Source: Planctomycetaceae bacterium (GTDB taxonomy: Bacteria; Planctomycetota; Planctomycetia; Pirellulales; Thermoguttaceae). Taken from it: DNA of 56,209 nt. Location: assembly GCA_015062085.1 (NCBI GenBank), contig SUVI01000006.1:1-56209 (forward strand), written 5' to 3'. Of this stretch, positions 24,568-34,926 are shown piece after piece. The notes beneath the pieces were generated by a model. That model had not been told where the DNA came from. It saw only the letters and a list, made by a program, of their open reading frames with translations, and searched no databases. Position numbers and translations under genes: made by a program. Positions within the stretch are counted from its first letter, which is position 1. Each line of letters begins with the position of its first letter.

Positions 24568-25476
24568 ATGAAAAAAATGGATTTGCTTTTCATCGGCGGA
24601 CGGCATAGCGGGAAAACGACGTTCATGGTGCGTGCGTTGAATGATGCGTTTTCCAATGTGCCGGAATGGATGAATCTGAAATTTTCCCTGCACGAAGAAA
24701 CGGTACCGGGAGCGCTTGCAGGAAATTTCCAAGCACTTGAAGATCGTGTGCAGCCAGGGCCGATGCACGGTCCCGATTTCAGTACGGTGTGTATTCGGGC
24801 TAGGAAAAAAAAGGCATTCTGGTTTCTGATCATCATGGAAATGTTCCGACTCCTCCTCCTTCGCCGCCATATGACTGAGATCGGCGGAGTGATGCTCCAA
24901 ATGTCGGAACTGAGTATTGAAAATCCTCATCTGGGAGAGTGGCTGCTTGAGCATACAGCGAAAAAAAAGGTTCCGCTTGGCGTCGTTTTGGTCGTGGATC
25001 CGTTTGCGGTTGGAAAAACATGCGAGTCGCGCCATTCGCCGGATGTTGCGGCGGTCGTGGAACGGCTCGTGGAACGTTTCGAGCAGATCTTTGTCGGAAA
25101 TCCGGAAAAACGCCTTCCCGTTTCTGTCGCGGTCGTCGTAAATAAAGCGGAAAGCTTTTCGCAGTTTCGTACGAATTCACTCCGCTATGTCGATTCCGCA
25201 ACACTTCGCGCTTCCAGAAATGCGCTTGGGGACGCAGACGGAATGCTGGCAGACTCTTTTCTTTTGAATGAGATCATAGAGAAACAGAGCGGCGAGATCC
25301 GCGAACTAATGGATCAGTACGACGGAAATTTCGTGAATATTTTGCAGAATGAATTTCGCAGTGTCCGTTACTTTTGGTCCGGAGACCATGAAGAACGCGG
25401 AAAAACCAATTTCTGCCGCATGACCAGCCCGCTCCTTCCGCTTCTCTGGCTTCTCGGTGAGCAGATGGAATTTTGA
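24568..25476 (+). CDS. P-loop GTPase-like protein
   Basis: 302 aa. The N-terminus is a GTPase-type P-loop: LLFIGGRHSGKTTF, with GGRHSGKT at residues 10-17. A candidate base-specificity motif VNKAE is at 192-195 (consensus NKxD; the Asp is replaced by Glu). Between them the switch regions and a clear DxxG are not obvious; residues 84-101 are strongly hydrophobic then basic. The family may be one of the small GTPases of the GTPase-associated systems described for bacteria, but this is not certain. ATG 24568 is preceded by GAGGG at a short distance. Possible functional partner: the 39056 protein. Confidence 0.65.
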   Translation: MKKMDLLFIGGRHSGKTTFMVRALNDAFSNVPEWMNLKFSLHEETVPGALAGNFQALEDRVQPGPMHGPDFSTVCIRARKKKAFWFLIIMEMFRLLLLRRHMTEIGGVMLQMSELSIENPHLGEWLLEHTAKKKVPLGVVLVVDPFAVGKTCESRHSPDVAAVVERLVERFEQIFVGNPEKRLPVSVAVVVNKAESFSQFRTNSLRYVDSATLRASRNALGDADGMLADSFLLNEIIEKQSGEIRELMDQYDGNFVNILQNEFRSVRYFWSGDHEERGKTNFCRMTSPLLPLLWLLGEQMEF

Positions 25477-25482
25477 AAAAAG

Positions 25483-25516
25483 AAGATCGCGCGTCCTGAA
25501 TGAAACGCGCGATCTT
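25483..25516. terminator. Bidirectional terminator
   Basis: Perfect 12-bp stem AAGATCGCGCGT / ACGCGCGATCTT, 10-nt loop, between convergent genes; the T-tract is best on the minus strand. Confidence 0.88.
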
Positions 25517-25553
25517 GGAGAATTCTTTTCTCTCGGTGCATCTGCCAAAACGA

Positions 25554-26510
25554 CTATTTGGCGTAGCTTTCATAATTTTGGGCGATCTCTGCTTCCTCCG
25601 TGTTGCCGTTGTGGAAGTAGAGACGGTACTTGAACGTGATGGAGTCGCCATTTTTTACCGTGAGGGCACCATTCTGTTTGGGATCTTTGGTAAAATCTCG
25701 TACGCCGAACGGATTCGCGGCAAAGAGTCCGTAAGTGCGTACGTGCCAGTAGGTCGGGAATCGCTCGCTTGTGGGATGGTTCATGATCGCGACGCCGCAG
25801 TTCTGTCCGTCGATGATTCCGGAGTAATCGACCCATGGTGAGCGTTTGCCCCACGCAGCATCATCGGTGAGTCCTTCCGCATTCGTGATCTTTCCGCCCT
25901 GCTTTTTGTTGACTTCCAAGACTCCTGGTACGCGGACACCCATCGTACCCTCTTTCGTATCGCCGAAGGTCACGTCGCCGTGCGTGGCAATGAGTTTGAT
26001 CTCCAGATCCATCCAGCGTCCGTGTGCGTCTGCTCCGAACGTGCAGGTGCGTTCTTCCGTCAGCAGGATCTCGTTGTTTGGGCGGAACTTCCAGAGATTG
26101 ATGGAGGTGAAGGAGGGAGCTTCGAATTTTGTGAATTCCTGATGCTCGATCAGACCACTGCTTTTTCCGGGGAGTTCGTGCCAGAAATCATGTCCGTTTA
26201 CGTTGCCGTGAGTGAACCAGACGGAACGCTGGTGGATGTGGTCGTAGGAATCAAAGGGGAACTGGGCCGGCCTTGGATCCTTCATCGGATAGTCACGTGT
26301 CAGTCCCTTTCCGTTCGGAGAGTAGACCGGCCAGAAGATCGGTTTCATTGCGTACGAAAAATTGTACGTAGTGAAATGCTGGCCGTCAATGAGGACCTTG
26401 ACGGATCCGTCACTCTTTTCGAACGTGACTTCTGCTGCAGAAAGGTCTGCTTGTACCATGCCAGCCAGTATCATGCCGGCCAAAACGAAAATTTGAAAAA
26501 ATCTTTTCAT
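25554..26510 (-). CDS. Secreted PmoA-family (DUF6807) protein
   Basis: 318 aa. It has a Sec signal (FFQIFVLAGMILAGMVQADLSA, cleavage near SAA) and a single DUF6807 domain, labelled 'methane oxygenase PmoA' in databases for historical reasons; true particulate methane monooxygenase activity is not implied. Recognisable blocks: FWPVYSPNGKGLTRDYP, DHIHQRSVWFTHG, GHDFWHE, and NHPTSERFPTYWHVR with LFAANPFG near the end. These proteins are very common in Planctomycetes and linked by association with polysaccharide catabolism. ATG 26510 is chosen because AAAGGA precedes it and the signal then starts at residue 1. Confidence 0.85.
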   Translation of the reverse strand: MKRFFQIFVLAGMILAGMVQADLSAAEVTFEKSDGSVKVLIDGQHFTTYNFSYAMKPIFWPVYSPNGKGLTRDYPMKDPRPAQFPFDSYDHIHQRSVWFTHGNVNGHDFWHELPGKSSGLIEHQEFTKFEAPSFTSINLWKFRPNNEILLTEERTCTFGADAHGRWMDLEIKLIATHGDVTFGDTKEGTMGVRVPGVLEVNKKQGGKITNAEGLTDDAAWGKRSPWVDYSGIIDGQNCGVAIMNHPTSERFPTYWHVRTYGLFAANPFGVRDFTKDPKQNGALTVKNGDSITFKYRLYFHNGNTEEAEIAQNYESYAK

Positions 26511-26608
26511 GGATGGTCCTTTTTTGAAAGGTGAGTTTAAAAGGAAAGTTGATCTAGTCGGACCGGTCATCCAAACATTTGCGGTCCGTATGTTCGATAG
26601 CTGTGTAG

Positions 26609-26680
26609 GAAACGCCCCTCTGTGCGGGTAACGGCATCAAATGGCCTGCGTCAAAGCCCGGGCGCAGACTTGGCGTTTGG
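26609..26680. other. Nested palindromic element between two genes
   Basis: In the 173-bp gap between the PmoA-family and NPCBM genes, plus-strand pairing is AACGCC/GGCGTT (outer), TCTGTGC/GCGCAGA (middle, one G-U) plus GGG/CCC, with GGCAT/ATGGCC inside. It has no clear T-tract. It may be a structured RNA or terminator; orientation is not settled (the wobble favours the plus strand, the flanking genes are minus). Confidence 0.5.
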
Positions 26681-26683
26681 CCG

Positions 26684-28336
26684 TTATTTCACGAGCTGCG
26701 CATTTGCAAAAGCTGCGTGATCGGAAAGGCTTCCTTTCTCTCCAAAATCGACCAAAATGGTGAGTCTGCGTGCACCGGAAATATCGAGCGAGAGAGACTT
26801 CGGCGCATCTTTTCCTGTGATGGTCTCGCGGAAAAGAAGGCGTTCATCTGCCAAGATCGAGATTTCGACTGAACCTTCAGGACGCACGTGATCGTCGATC
26901 CCAAGAGTGGTCTCGAATTTCTGAAACTGTCCCGGAAGACGAAAAACCATTTTCGTACGGGATGTTAGTTCAAGGCCGTTTGCGTACTCCTTCCCTGCCA
27001 GCCGGATCGCTTTCCCTGAAAATCCCTGATCGAGCCGCGGTGCGTAAAATGTACGTGCAGCGTCGAAAAAACTACTATTTTCCATCTCGGAACTTGTGGT
27101 GTTTGGGGGATCCTGCGCGGTTTCGGAGGACGTTTGGGCTTGCGTTTCTGGGCGTGTCCCAAAGGAAGTTTCCAGAAGCCCGGAAGTCAGTGGAAAGTAG
27201 GGGGTCCACTCCACAGATTCTGGTTTTAGGTCCGTCAGAAAAAGCGTGCGTCCATGTGTGAGATCCAGTACCCGGAGCGTTTTGATCGGCAGATCGAGCA
27301 CGTGGCCGGTGGTCGTGATGCAGCGCAGTTTCATCTCCTCGGCATTTGGGGATCCGCCGGGAGTTGGATCTGCGGTGCTGTGGTCGGAATTCGCGGAGTG
27401 GAGACGGTCGGTCTCGGGAAACTCTAGACTGGAAACGGAAAGTTCACTGCCGAACGCATCGGTCAGGACACCGAGAAGCGGTTTTTCGCGGAATGCGGGA
27501 TCCGTGATTTGATTTTCCTGTTGGGCGGCGGATCCTGCTGACGCAGTGATCGATGTGAACCGGAGCGCGAAAATGTGCCGAAGACGAACGTTGATCGATT
27601 CACCGTCCTGCTCGAAACGCACCGCTTTGTTCGTTATTTCGAGAATCGTTCCGTAGTAGAAATTCAGCTTTTCATTACGGAAAACGATGAGCATGTCTTC
27701 CTCGGTCTCCTGATTCCGGATCTCTTCCCAATCGGCATCGAGGTCCTTGTCTTTGCCCAGCCGGGATGGCTGAAAAAGGATCTCTGCAACCTCTCCGCTC
27801 TTTGCTGCGGCATTTCCGCCTCCGGCCGGTTCCAGCTGAAAAGTTCCATCTTTCAGTGTTATGGAGCGGACTTTCAGGAGTGTGTCGCCAAGCTGGACTG
27901 ACGGCAGCTCTTTCGGCATTTCCTCGGAAGTTTCCTCTTCAGGACCTGTGGTGGAGATATTATTGCCATTTCCCGATGTATTGGGTGTTGTTGAAACGCT
28001 TTCTGGAGGCGGAACCGGAGAAAAACGGAGTACCCTGAGCGTGCGGACCGGAAACGCCGTGATCTCAGGTGCGGACGGCGTGCTTTTTTCCTGCGCCAGC
28101 TCGATCTGAAGCTCATCTCCCGCACTCCCTAAAAATTTTCCGGAGAGAGTCCTGCCGTCCTGTGTTTCAAACTGGACTGGAACTCCTTCGGCTTTGCAGA
28201 ATTGTCCGGCAAGGAGTGCTGTCCAGAAGACCAGCGCAAGGCGCAAACCGTTCCGCAACCGGTTTGGGGCCGAGGGGAAATGTTCGGGGGAACGGCGTCG
28301 GAAATTTATTCTTGAATTTGGATCTTTTATTTTCAT
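26684..28336 (-). CDS. Secreted NPCBM-domain protein
   Basis: 550 aa. A hydrophobic segment (LRLALVFWTALLAGQFC) after a basic stretch is a signal or anchor. Residues about 50-330 contain three beta-rich units each with a pattern QFETQDGRTLSGKFL... and PVRTLRVL, as in planctomycete proteins of unknown role. The C-terminal 140 residues are an NPCBM/NEW2 carbohydrate-binding domain: FYAPRLDQGFSGKAIRLAGKEYANGL, RLPGQFQKFETTLGIDDH and LTILVDFGEKGS. ATG 28336 is inferred from the signal; the frame open to 28615 is basic and unlike a signal. It is the last gene of a minus-strand run and not overlapping its neighbour. Confidence 0.7.
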   Translation of the reverse strand: MKIKDPNSRINFRRRSPEHFPSAPNRLRNGLRLALVFWTALLAGQFCKAEGVPVQFETQDGRTLSGKFLGSAGDELQIELAQEKSTPSAPEITAFPVRTLRVLRFSPVPPPESVSTTPNTSGNGNNISTTGPEEETSEEMPKELPSVQLGDTLLKVRSITLKDGTFQLEPAGGGNAAAKSGEVAEILFQPSRLGKDKDLDADWEEIRNQETEEDMLIVFRNEKLNFYYGTILEITNKAVRFEQDGESINVRLRHIFALRFTSITASAGSAAQQENQITDPAFREKPLLGVLTDAFGSELSVSSLEFPETDRLHSANSDHSTADPTPGGSPNAEEMKLRCITTTGHVLDLPIKTLRVLDLTHGRTLFLTDLKPESVEWTPYFPLTSGLLETSFGTRPETQAQTSSETAQDPPNTTSSEMENSSFFDAARTFYAPRLDQGFSGKAIRLAGKEYANGLELTSRTKMVFRLPGQFQKFETTLGIDDHVRPEGSVEISILADERLLFRETITGKDAPKSLSLDISGARRLTILVDFGEKGSLSDHAAFANAQLVK

Positions 28337-28490
28337 GTCTTTATTTTGGGGGATGTGAGTGAACGGCGTTTTCGCAAAAACGGCGAAACAAAACGGCGGG
28401 GAGTTTTCTTTCTTGGGGAAAAAGGTCTCTCGCCCATCTGGCCCTGCTTGAGAGCATTTTCTTTCGATCGTTCGCGTTTTACTCCGCGTT

Positions 28491-29471
28491 TTACTCCGCG
28501 AGGCGCCTGAAGTACTGCTCGATCGCATCGCGGTAGTGGGGCGGGAAATCGCGTCCGAGCTGCTGAAGGATCTCTTCACGTTCCTTTTCCGGGAGCGTTC
28601 CCCATTCTTTTTCAAATTTTAACTCGCGCCGAGTTACGTGTCCTGGTCCCTTGCCTCCGGACGGTTTCGCTTTCCCGGAAGGTTTTCCTGGTTTCAGTGA
28701 TCTGCTCATGCGGCTTTGCTGATCTTTCGCTTCCTGCTCCATTTCGTCGATCATCGAATCAAGCATTTTTATGATCTCTTCCTCGGAATTCTGAACGTTT
28801 TCTCCTGCGTTTCCAAAATCCAATCGCCGTTCCACGCTCTTCATTTTGCGAGAGATCATTTCGAGCGATCGATCCTGAAGCGCCTCCAGATCCTTTTTCA
28901 TTAACTGCGTTAGTGCAGAAAAACGAGCTGGGATCGTGTATTTTTCTCCATTTTGTTCAGAAAAAGTTTCCAGTTCCTGAAATGCTGCGAGAGAGTTCAG
29001 GCACGCTTCCCTCTCAAGCATCTGATGTTCCGTAACTGCCCGGTAAAACCAGTATTCTGAGGCGAGCTGGAATGCCTCCTGGGAAATTTCCAGGCCGGCA
29101 AAAGTTTCTAAGTGGTCTGGCTGCGTGTCTTGGGGAGGTGTGTTCTGTGCTGCAGCCTCTAAAAATGGGGCGTTTTCAACGGAACGGAACGCTGTCAATG
29201 CGGAGTCAAACTTTCCCGCGCGAACGTCAGCGATCGCTTTTTGGATCTGAAGGCGTTCGTGTTCCGTTGGTTCCAGCCTCAACTTTTTTTCTTCCGTAGC
29301 GGCGTTCTGTTGTACATGGACCTCCTCCTGCGTCCACGCAAAGGTCGGAAAGGCCGACTGGAAGAGCGTCAAGAATGCAGCTAGGAAAACCGCTAGGAAT
29401 GCCGGATGAAATGCAGTCAGGCCTCCAAAAGAGCAGGGAAAATTCTGGATTTTTTTGAATTCTGCGTTCAT
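28491..29471 (-). CDS. Exported helical protein, partner of the giant coiled-coil protein
   Basis: 326 aa. The N-terminus has a signal-type hydrophobic stretch (FLAVFLAAFLTLFQSAF). The body is helical, with a TPR-like pair of helices (EAFQLASEYWFYRAVTEHQ), a segment of charged helices and a Gly/Lys/Ser-rich linker. The C-terminus ends in DFPPHYRDAIEQYFRRLAE, a tail pattern I associate with planctomycete proteins next to DUF4175-like membrane proteins. Its ATG overlaps the stop of the 1441-aa protein (ATGA), so the two are co-translated. Function unknown; a role in an envelope complex is inferred. Confidence 0.65.
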   Translation of the reverse strand: MNAEFKKIQNFPCSFGGLTAFHPAFLAVFLAAFLTLFQSAFPTFAWTQEEVHVQQNAATEEKKLRLEPTEHERLQIQKAIADVRAGKFDSALTAFRSVENAPFLEAAAQNTPPQDTQPDHLETFAGLEISQEAFQLASEYWFYRAVTEHQMLEREACLNSLAAFQELETFSEQNGEKYTIPARFSALTQLMKKDLEALQDRSLEMISRKMKSVERRLDFGNAGENVQNSEEEIIKMLDSMIDEMEQEAKDQQSRMSRSLKPGKPSGKAKPSGGKGPGHVTRRELKFEKEWGTLPEKEREEILQQLGRDFPPHYRDAIEQYFRRLAE

Positions 29472-32400
29472 TCTGTACCCTCCACTGCCATTTCATGAAC
29501 GATCCTGCGTATTTTTTCCTGCTGACGCGAAAGGTTGCGGAGTATCTCCAAATGCGTTGGATCCTGCGTTGTTTCTCCGGAGAGCATCTTGCCGATCTCC
29601 TGCGTTCTTTGCCAGATCCGGATCTGTGCAGAACGGATCATCTTCAACTCTGCGATCCGATCAATGAGAGCCGGGTCTTCGCCATTTTCGGCCACTTGCG
29701 ATTCCTGGTCGCCGCCGTCCTCCTCATCATCCTGCATTTCGCGTTCCGCTTGCTTTACTGCCGCCAGCATCTCTTCCAGTGCCGCGAGAATGTCTGCCTC
29801 GATTTGAGCCGTCAATTTGTCAGCGTTCCCATTCGCAAGCAGTTCCGTGACGGTCTGCATGTCTTCGATGGCCGACGTGAGGACTTCTGTCATCATTCGT
29901 GCGCGTCCGTCTTCATGGAGGAGTTGGCGGAGTGTTTCAGCTTTCAGTGCGAGTTCCTTCTCCCGCCGACTGAGCCGCGTCGTTTCGTCCTTGAATTCTG
30001 AAGTTCGTTCCTTTTCTGGAATGTTCGTTAGACGGTTTGTGTCATCCAGGATCCCCTGCTGTGTCTGGATGAGTGCCTGGATCTGAGTCTCGATGTGCGC
30101 CAGTGTCCGCTTCGTTTCTTCTTCACGCAGCTGACGCAGGATCTTTTCGAGTTTGGCTTTGGCTTCATCCAGTTCCTGGAGAGCTTTTTTCTGTTCCTCC
30201 AGAGCACCGCTTCGCTGCGAATTTTCCAGCATTTTTCGTGCTGCATCCATGCGTTTCTTTGCTTCTCGCAGTGCTTGGGAGAGATCCTTTTCCCCCGAGG
30301 CGTTTTCTTCGTTCGGATCCATTTCTTCCGGAGTTTCCCCAGTATCTTTCTGGTCTGCGTTTTTCGGTCCCTCTTCTTTTTCAGATCCTTTTCCAGACGG
30401 AGTCATGCTGCCGTCTTTTTCTTTTCCTTCATCCCCTTCATTGGGGGCGTTTTTATCTTCTTCGTCAGTGATCTTCCGCGCCAGTTCTCCCGTTTTGCGT
30501 GCATTTGCGTCCTGTTCTTTCGAGAGTTCCCTGACGTCTCGAGCCAGCCGAGTTCTCCCCTCGAGAGACTGCTGTTCGCGGATCCGCTGGTTCAGTTCCT
30601 TTAAATGGGCACGCAGACGTTCCGTTTCATTCTGAAGCCGACTGCTTCGGTCCTCCGATTCCAGTTTTTCCAGGATCTTTTTTAGATCCGGGATCAGTTT
30701 TTGTACGGTATTGCTTGCCTGCGAGAAAGACTCTTCGCGAAGTTCTTCAACGAGCCGTTCCATTCTCTGCTGGATCCGGAACTCATCGCTCAGCCTGCGA
30801 GCCTCTTTCAGTAATTCCGTACGATTGGGGTCGTTTCGGAGCATTTCAAGCATCTGAGGGATCTTTTCATTCCAAAGTTTGAAACTGCGCAGGATCTCTT
30901 CCTGCCGAACCGTTAGACGTTCCGGACTTTCCTTTTCTTTGGCTGCTGCATTCTGATCTTCTGTGTTTGGTGCGTCTGTTTTTCCTTCCTCTTTTCCTTC
31001 CTCTTTTCCTTCCTCTTTTCCTTCCTCTTTTTCTTCCTCTTTTTCTTCCTCTTTTTCTTCCTCTTTTTCTTCCTCTTTTTCTTCCTCTTTTTCTTCCTCG
31101 TCTTCTTCATCTTCCTCATCGAAATCAAGCTCAGCCAATTCATTCAGACCGGAACGGTTGGCGTCTTTGATCTCAACTTGGAGTTCTTCTTCCTGACGAA
31201 TGACAGTGCGCAGCATTTCAGTCATTTCGCTGAAGTCCTGCATTTTGAGCATTTTTTCACGCACTGCGAAGAGGAAAAGGATGAGTGCGTCCATCTGTTT
31301 TTCGGATTTTTCGTGCCATTGCCGGGCTAAGTCTGTATTTCCGGTGTCAATTGCCTGACGCAGCTGGATGAGTGAGTGCTCCAGTTCCGGGATCCATTTG
31401 GTGTGGACTTCCAGAAGCGGCTGGCGGATCCCTGTCTCTAGGCGTTCATGCCAGGTCGGCGAGTCGATCCGATTGTGCTTCATTTGGAGGCAGACATTCT
31501 CTACCCCTTCCGCGATCCCGTGAAATTCATGGGAATTTTTACGGCCATTCTGAATGAGGCGTTCTGTTCTGTAGCTCAAAAGAGCCTGCATGGAGTCTTT
31601 TTCCTCTGTTTTGTCAACTGCCGTTTCGTTTTCGTTTCCTTCTGCTGTTTGGGGACCTTGGGGGGCGGCAGAAGCACTCGTGTCTTGGGGGGCGTCATGT
31701 GCGTTTGGGGTGTGCGCGGCCGGATCCTGGGCGTTTTGCGGTCCCGAAACCATTCCGTCGAATGTAAAGGTCGCAAGTGTTTCTTTCGAATCCCGGATCT
31801 CAGAAAAGACGGCGTCGAAAAGTTGACCGAGGACGACTTCACGTCCTTCGAGACGCCATCGGAGCTGCTCGGGCGAAACGACTTCAAGGGTGACGGTCTG
31901 GGAACGATTACGGCGTTTTTCCTGCGGTTCCAGGTCATTTCGGTCTTCTGCGATCATGCAAATGTGGAATTGATCGCCTGGCAGAAGTCCCATGCTTGCC
32001 GTGTCGAGTGCGTGTGCTTCCGTGCCGTCCGCCAAAAACTCCATGAGTGGGGTTTCCCGGTCATCAAATTGGAGGAGCCATTTTTCTCCAGAGGAAGGTT
32101 CTGAGGAGGTGGGGGCGGAGTCCTGCGGCGGAGGCGTTTTCGTTTCGTCGGGAATTCGTTCCGTTTGCCATACAAATCCGAGACGCTTCAGACCGTAGTC
32201 GTCGGTGATCTTGCCTTTCATCGGAATGAAGGCGTTCGGCGTAATGGCTTCCCCGATTCCCCACGGCGAAACGGCGAGTGCCGGGAGGGCGTCCTCTTCG
32301 ACCGCAAGCTGAAGACGGACCGGTACCGGTGACGAGATCCCGTCCGTATCGTGAAGCGTGAATGAGAGTGTCGTGTCCTCATGAAAAATGCCGAATGGGA

Positions 32401-33793
32401 GTTCAAACTGACGTCCATCATTGGAAGATGGACGGAGCGTGAAGCTAGTTTCCTGCGTATCGGAGAACGAAACGGGAGTGTGATCGGAGGTCGGATCGGA
32501 GGTCGGATCGGAGGTTGGATCGGAGGTCGGATCGGAGGTTGGATCGGAGGTCGGATCGGAGGTCGGATCGGAGGTCGGATCGGAGGTCGGATCGGAGGTC
32601 GAAACCTGTGTTTGAGCAGTTTGTGCTGCGGGGGCGTAGGCGGAGTCCCTCCGGGAAATGTACGGAGAGGCTGGGAGCTCTGCGTTTTGTCCCGAAACGA
32701 GAAGATCCACCGATTTTAGCGGTTTGTTCGTGCTGCCTAAGATCAAGACTCGAGTACCTGCCGGGATCGCTTGAATGGAACCGGGTGAGACGGTTGCGGG
32801 AGTCAGTGCACTGTACGGAGGGAATTCAAGCCGAAGGGAAAGGGAGAGCGTGGGACTATCCACGACTTCAACGCGAAGTCCTTGTTTTGAGGCATCTCCG
32901 GCGATTACGTCGAAAGTGAAGGAACGGAGTACTCCGCGGTATGTGTACGTGAAGTCGGCCCATTCCTCATCCGCAGAGAACGTCTCGTTTTCACGTTCCA
33001 TCGCGATCCTGTCGCGAATGCCGCCCTCGGTCTGGTAGGAAAATGTAACGGTACGCAGAGCTTCTGCCAGTTTTTTCCCCGGCTGCGAGACATCCGGTTC
33101 ACGGACTCCTGCCCGTAAACGGATCTGGACGTCAGAACCGCGGGCGACTTTCAGAACACCGGATCGGAAGGCCGGATCCATTTCGAGCTGGACGACTCTT
33201 GGCCATGGCGCGGCAGAGAGTTCAAGGAAACGCGTTTTCCAAATCGAAAAAAGCTGAGGCTGCGTGTACGCAAATCCGGAAATCGATGTAGCAGTCAGAA
33301 GTGCACCGAGGAGCCCTAGGAGCAGCGGGCGAAATCGGAAAATAGGCCGAAGCCGGAAATTCTGAAGTTTCGGTGCGAGTTCTTTGCGGACCTGTGCAAG
33401 GAGCGCTTCACGATAAACTGCGTGAGAAGCATTTGTTTCGGAAGTGTCCGAGTCGCTCTCTTCCGGCTCCACCAGTGTCAGAAGCAGGTCGTTGAATTCT
33501 GGAAACTGTCTTTCCAGAAGAATCGCGAGTGCGTGGTCCGAGATCGGTTTGACCAATGGGGACAAAACGAAGATCAGCAAACTGGCAGCAGTCCAGATCC
33601 CGGTTAAAAAGAGGATGATCAGGCGTACGGACGGTGCTGGTTCTAAAAATCGGTCGAGCCCCAAAGAGATCCAAAAAAGGACACCCAGCTGAAACAGACA
33701 GATCCCAATACCTTCCACTGCAAGATAAATACGGACCTTTCGGCGTATTTTTTGAAAAAGCTGTCGAATTTCATCTGGTAAAGGTGACTTCAT
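29468..33793 (-). CDS. Giant membrane-anchored coiled-coil protein (DUF4175-like)
   Basis: 1441 aa. Two transmembrane helices at residues about 28-52 and 62-84 and a third near 163-180, then a large extracytoplasmic part. Residues about 190-700 are beta-rich. DPTS tandem repeats lie near 398-438, and an acidic KEEE/KEEG repeat stretch near 894-936. Residues about 930-1430 are long charged helices, probably coiled coil ([16 protein letters not shown]). The architecture matches planctomycete DUF4175-type proteins, whose role is not known. It is followed by a coupled gene (28491) and preceded by a GT-like gene, lepB and an exonuclease. Start ATG 33793. Confidence 0.7.
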   Translation of the reverse strand: MKSPLPDEIRQLFQKIRRKVRIYLAVEGIGICLFQLGVLFWISLGLDRFLEPAPSVRLIILFLTGIWTAASLLIFVLSPLVKPISDHALAILLERQFPEFNDLLLTLVEPEESDSDTSETNASHAVYREALLAQVRKELAPKLQNFRLRPIFRFRPLLLGLLGALLTATSISGFAYTQPQLFSIWKTRFLELSAAPWPRVVQLEMDPAFRSGVLKVARGSDVQIRLRAGVREPDVSQPGKKLAEALRTVTFSYQTEGGIRDRIAMERENETFSADEEWADFTYTYRGVLRSFTFDVIAGDASKQGLRVEVVDSPTLSLSLRLEFPPYSALTPATVSPGSIQAIPAGTRVLILGSTNKPLKSVDLLVSGQNAELPASPYISRRDSAYAPAAQTAQTQVSTSDPTSDPTSDPTSDPTSDPTSDPTSDPTSDPTSDPTSDHTPVSFSDTQETSFTLRPSSNDGRQFELPFGIFHEDTTLSFTLHDTDGISSPVPVRLQLAVEEDALPALAVSPWGIGEAITPNAFIPMKGKITDDYGLKRLGFVWQTERIPDETKTPPPQDSAPTSSEPSSGEKWLLQFDDRETPLMEFLADGTEAHALDTASMGLLPGDQFHICMIAEDRNDLEPQEKRRNRSQTVTLEVVSPEQLRWRLEGREVVLGQLFDAVFSEIRDSKETLATFTFDGMVSGPQNAQDPAAHTPNAHDAPQDTSASAAPQGPQTAEGNENETAVDKTEEKDSMQALLSYRTERLIQNGRKNSHEFHGIAEGVENVCLQMKHNRIDSPTWHERLETGIRQPLLEVHTKWIPELEHSLIQLRQAIDTGNTDLARQWHEKSEKQMDALILFLFAVREKMLKMQDFSEMTEMLRTVIRQEEELQVEIKDANRSGLNELAELDFDEEDEEDEEEKEEEKEEEKEEEKEEEKEEEKEEGKEEGKEEGKEEGKTDAPNTEDQNAAAKEKESPERLTVRQEEILRSFKLWNEKIPQMLEMLRNDPNRTELLKEARRLSDEFRIQQRMERLVEELREESFSQASNTVQKLIPDLKKILEKLESEDRSSRLQNETERLRAHLKELNQRIREQQSLEGRTRLARDVRELSKEQDANARKTGELARKITDEEDKNAPNEGDEGKEKDGSMTPSGKGSEKEEGPKNADQKDTGETPEEMDPNEENASGEKDLSQALREAKKRMDAARKMLENSQRSGALEEQKKALQELDEAKAKLEKILRQLREEETKRTLAHIETQIQALIQTQQGILDDTNRLTNIPEKERTSEFKDETTRLSRREKELALKAETLRQLLHEDGRARMMTEVLTSAIEDMQTVTELLANGNADKLTAQIEADILAALEEMLAAVKQAEREMQDDEEDGGDQESQVAENGEDPALIDRIAELKMIRSAQIRIWQRTQEIGKMLSGETTQDPTHLEILRNLSRQQEKIRRIVHEMAVEGTE
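30985..31110. repeat. 12-bp array encoding KEEE/KEEG
   Basis: Around ten copies of a 12-bp unit, in frame in the giant coiled-coil gene. Two variants occur, KEEG toward 30985 and KEEE toward 31110. Confidence 0.9.
32481..32601. repeat. 12-bp array encoding DPTS
   Basis: Ten copies of a 12-bp unit (GATCGGAGGTCG, some with TTG), in frame in the giant coiled-coil gene. Confidence 0.92.
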
Positions 33794-33849
33794 GAGATTT
33801 TATGGGGCGGTTAAAGGACTGGAACTTGAGGGGACGGCCAAGGAATTCT

Positions 33850-34860
33850 TTATTGTGCCCGACGTGGAAAAATTTTATTCCAGAATGTACGGACATGATC
33901 CAGAAGCCCTCCTTCAGATCTGCACGAGCTGGATTTTTGAGGGGCATGCGGGTCTGGCACTCTATTTGGATCTTTCTGCAAATTGGACGGAGAAGGAACG
34001 GCATTTGCCGACAGATCTTTCGAATTGTCAGTGTGTTCCGGCTGCGGCTGTTTGGAGCTTTGGGGCCATTCTGCATGCTCTGTACTTTCCGCGCACTCGG
34101 TGCATTCGGAAGCGTTCTCCTTGGTTTCGTCTTTGCATTCGGTGAGGCCTTCCTGTGGATCGTGCGCAGAACTTTCGTCTGAAAGCACATTTTTATCGAG
34201 GAGGACTTCTTCTCCGATAGCATATTCGGCCTCGTATCCCTCCGGCGCCGCAACTCCGCAGAACCAGCCGTCCTCCTGGAGCAGGGTCACACAGGAAGCG
34301 AAACATTCCGCCTCCGAGCCGTCTGGAAGACCTTCCGCAGTCCGTTTTGCTTCATCCGCATTAGCGTCCATGAGTTTTTTCAGGAGCTCTTTTTTAAATA
34401 GTCCTCCAAACTCCAAGTTCTCATCCAGTACGAAAGCTCCAAGATCTTCACTTTGCTCTAAGATATTGAGGGCTTCCATCCACTCAGTCTGAAAGTGAAC
34501 ACCGGCGGGCATGAGGTATATATGGTCCGCTTCTGCGTGAGCAAGCCCCATGCGGAATGATTCCCAGATAGAGCAGCGAGTCTCCTCTCTTTCGTTTTCG
34601 TTTTCCTTTTCTGTTCCTGTTCCTGTTCCACATTTAATTGTACATTTGATCTCACATGCGGTTCCGCTTGCCCCGTCTTTCTGCGGCAGGGTAATGAAGC
34701 GTACCTCTTCCTGATTCAGTTCGTAAGGATTTTCGTACGGTTTACTCAGGACGACGAGGATCTCGCAGGGATCCGGACGGTGTTCCAAAAGGGACAGGAG
34801 GGACTCTTCCAGTTTTTCAGGAAGTGTATGGTAGGAAATGATGATGGCTAAACGCTTCAC
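33850..34860 (-). CDS. Glycosyltransferase-2-like protein with disordered tail
   Basis: 336 aa. Residues 1-150 show the GT2 Rossmann-like opening (LAIIISYHTLPEKLEESLLSLL, EILVVLS) and the later strand HIYLMPAGV, where active enzymes have a DxD metal motif; here no Asp pair is present, so enzymatic activity is doubtful. A low-complexity insert (TGTGTEKENENE) sits at 75-95. The C-terminal third is acidic, Ser/Glu-rich and disordered, ending in a short basic helix (FWNKIFPRR) that could bind membrane. GTG start 34860 is preceded by AGAGGA. It lies between lepB and the giant coiled-coil gene with short gaps, so it probably belongs to the same transcript. Confidence 0.55.
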   Translation of the reverse strand: MKRLAIIISYHTLPEKLEESLLSLLEHRPDPCEILVVLSKPYENPYELNQEEVRFITLPQKDGASGTACEIKCTIKCGTGTGTEKENENEREETRCSIWESFRMGLAHAEADHIYLMPAGVHFQTEWMEALNILEQSEDLGAFVLDENLEFGGLFKKELLKKLMDANADEAKRTAEGLPDGSEAECFASCVTLLQEDGWFCGVAAPEGYEAEYAIGEEVLLDKNVLSDESSAHDPQEGLTECKDETKENASECTECAESTEHAEWPQSSKQPQPEHTDNSKDLSANAVPSPSNLQKDPNRVPDPHAPQKSSSCRSEGGLLDHVRTFWNKIFPRRAQ

Positions 34861-34926
34861 GATGTCCTCTGTTTCATGAACAAGGTGCGGGTAAATGAAA
34901 TCGGCCGACCCATCTTTCCACGTGAA

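Noticed and set aside
24082..25035. Minus-strand 317-aa frame across the repeat
   Set aside because: It is a shadow of the array and of the GTPase-like gene on the other strand.
25554..26510. Particulate methane monooxygenase subunit
   Set aside because: The 'PmoA' name is a database label for DUF6807; the protein has a Sec signal and none of the multi-helix membrane architecture of PmoA.
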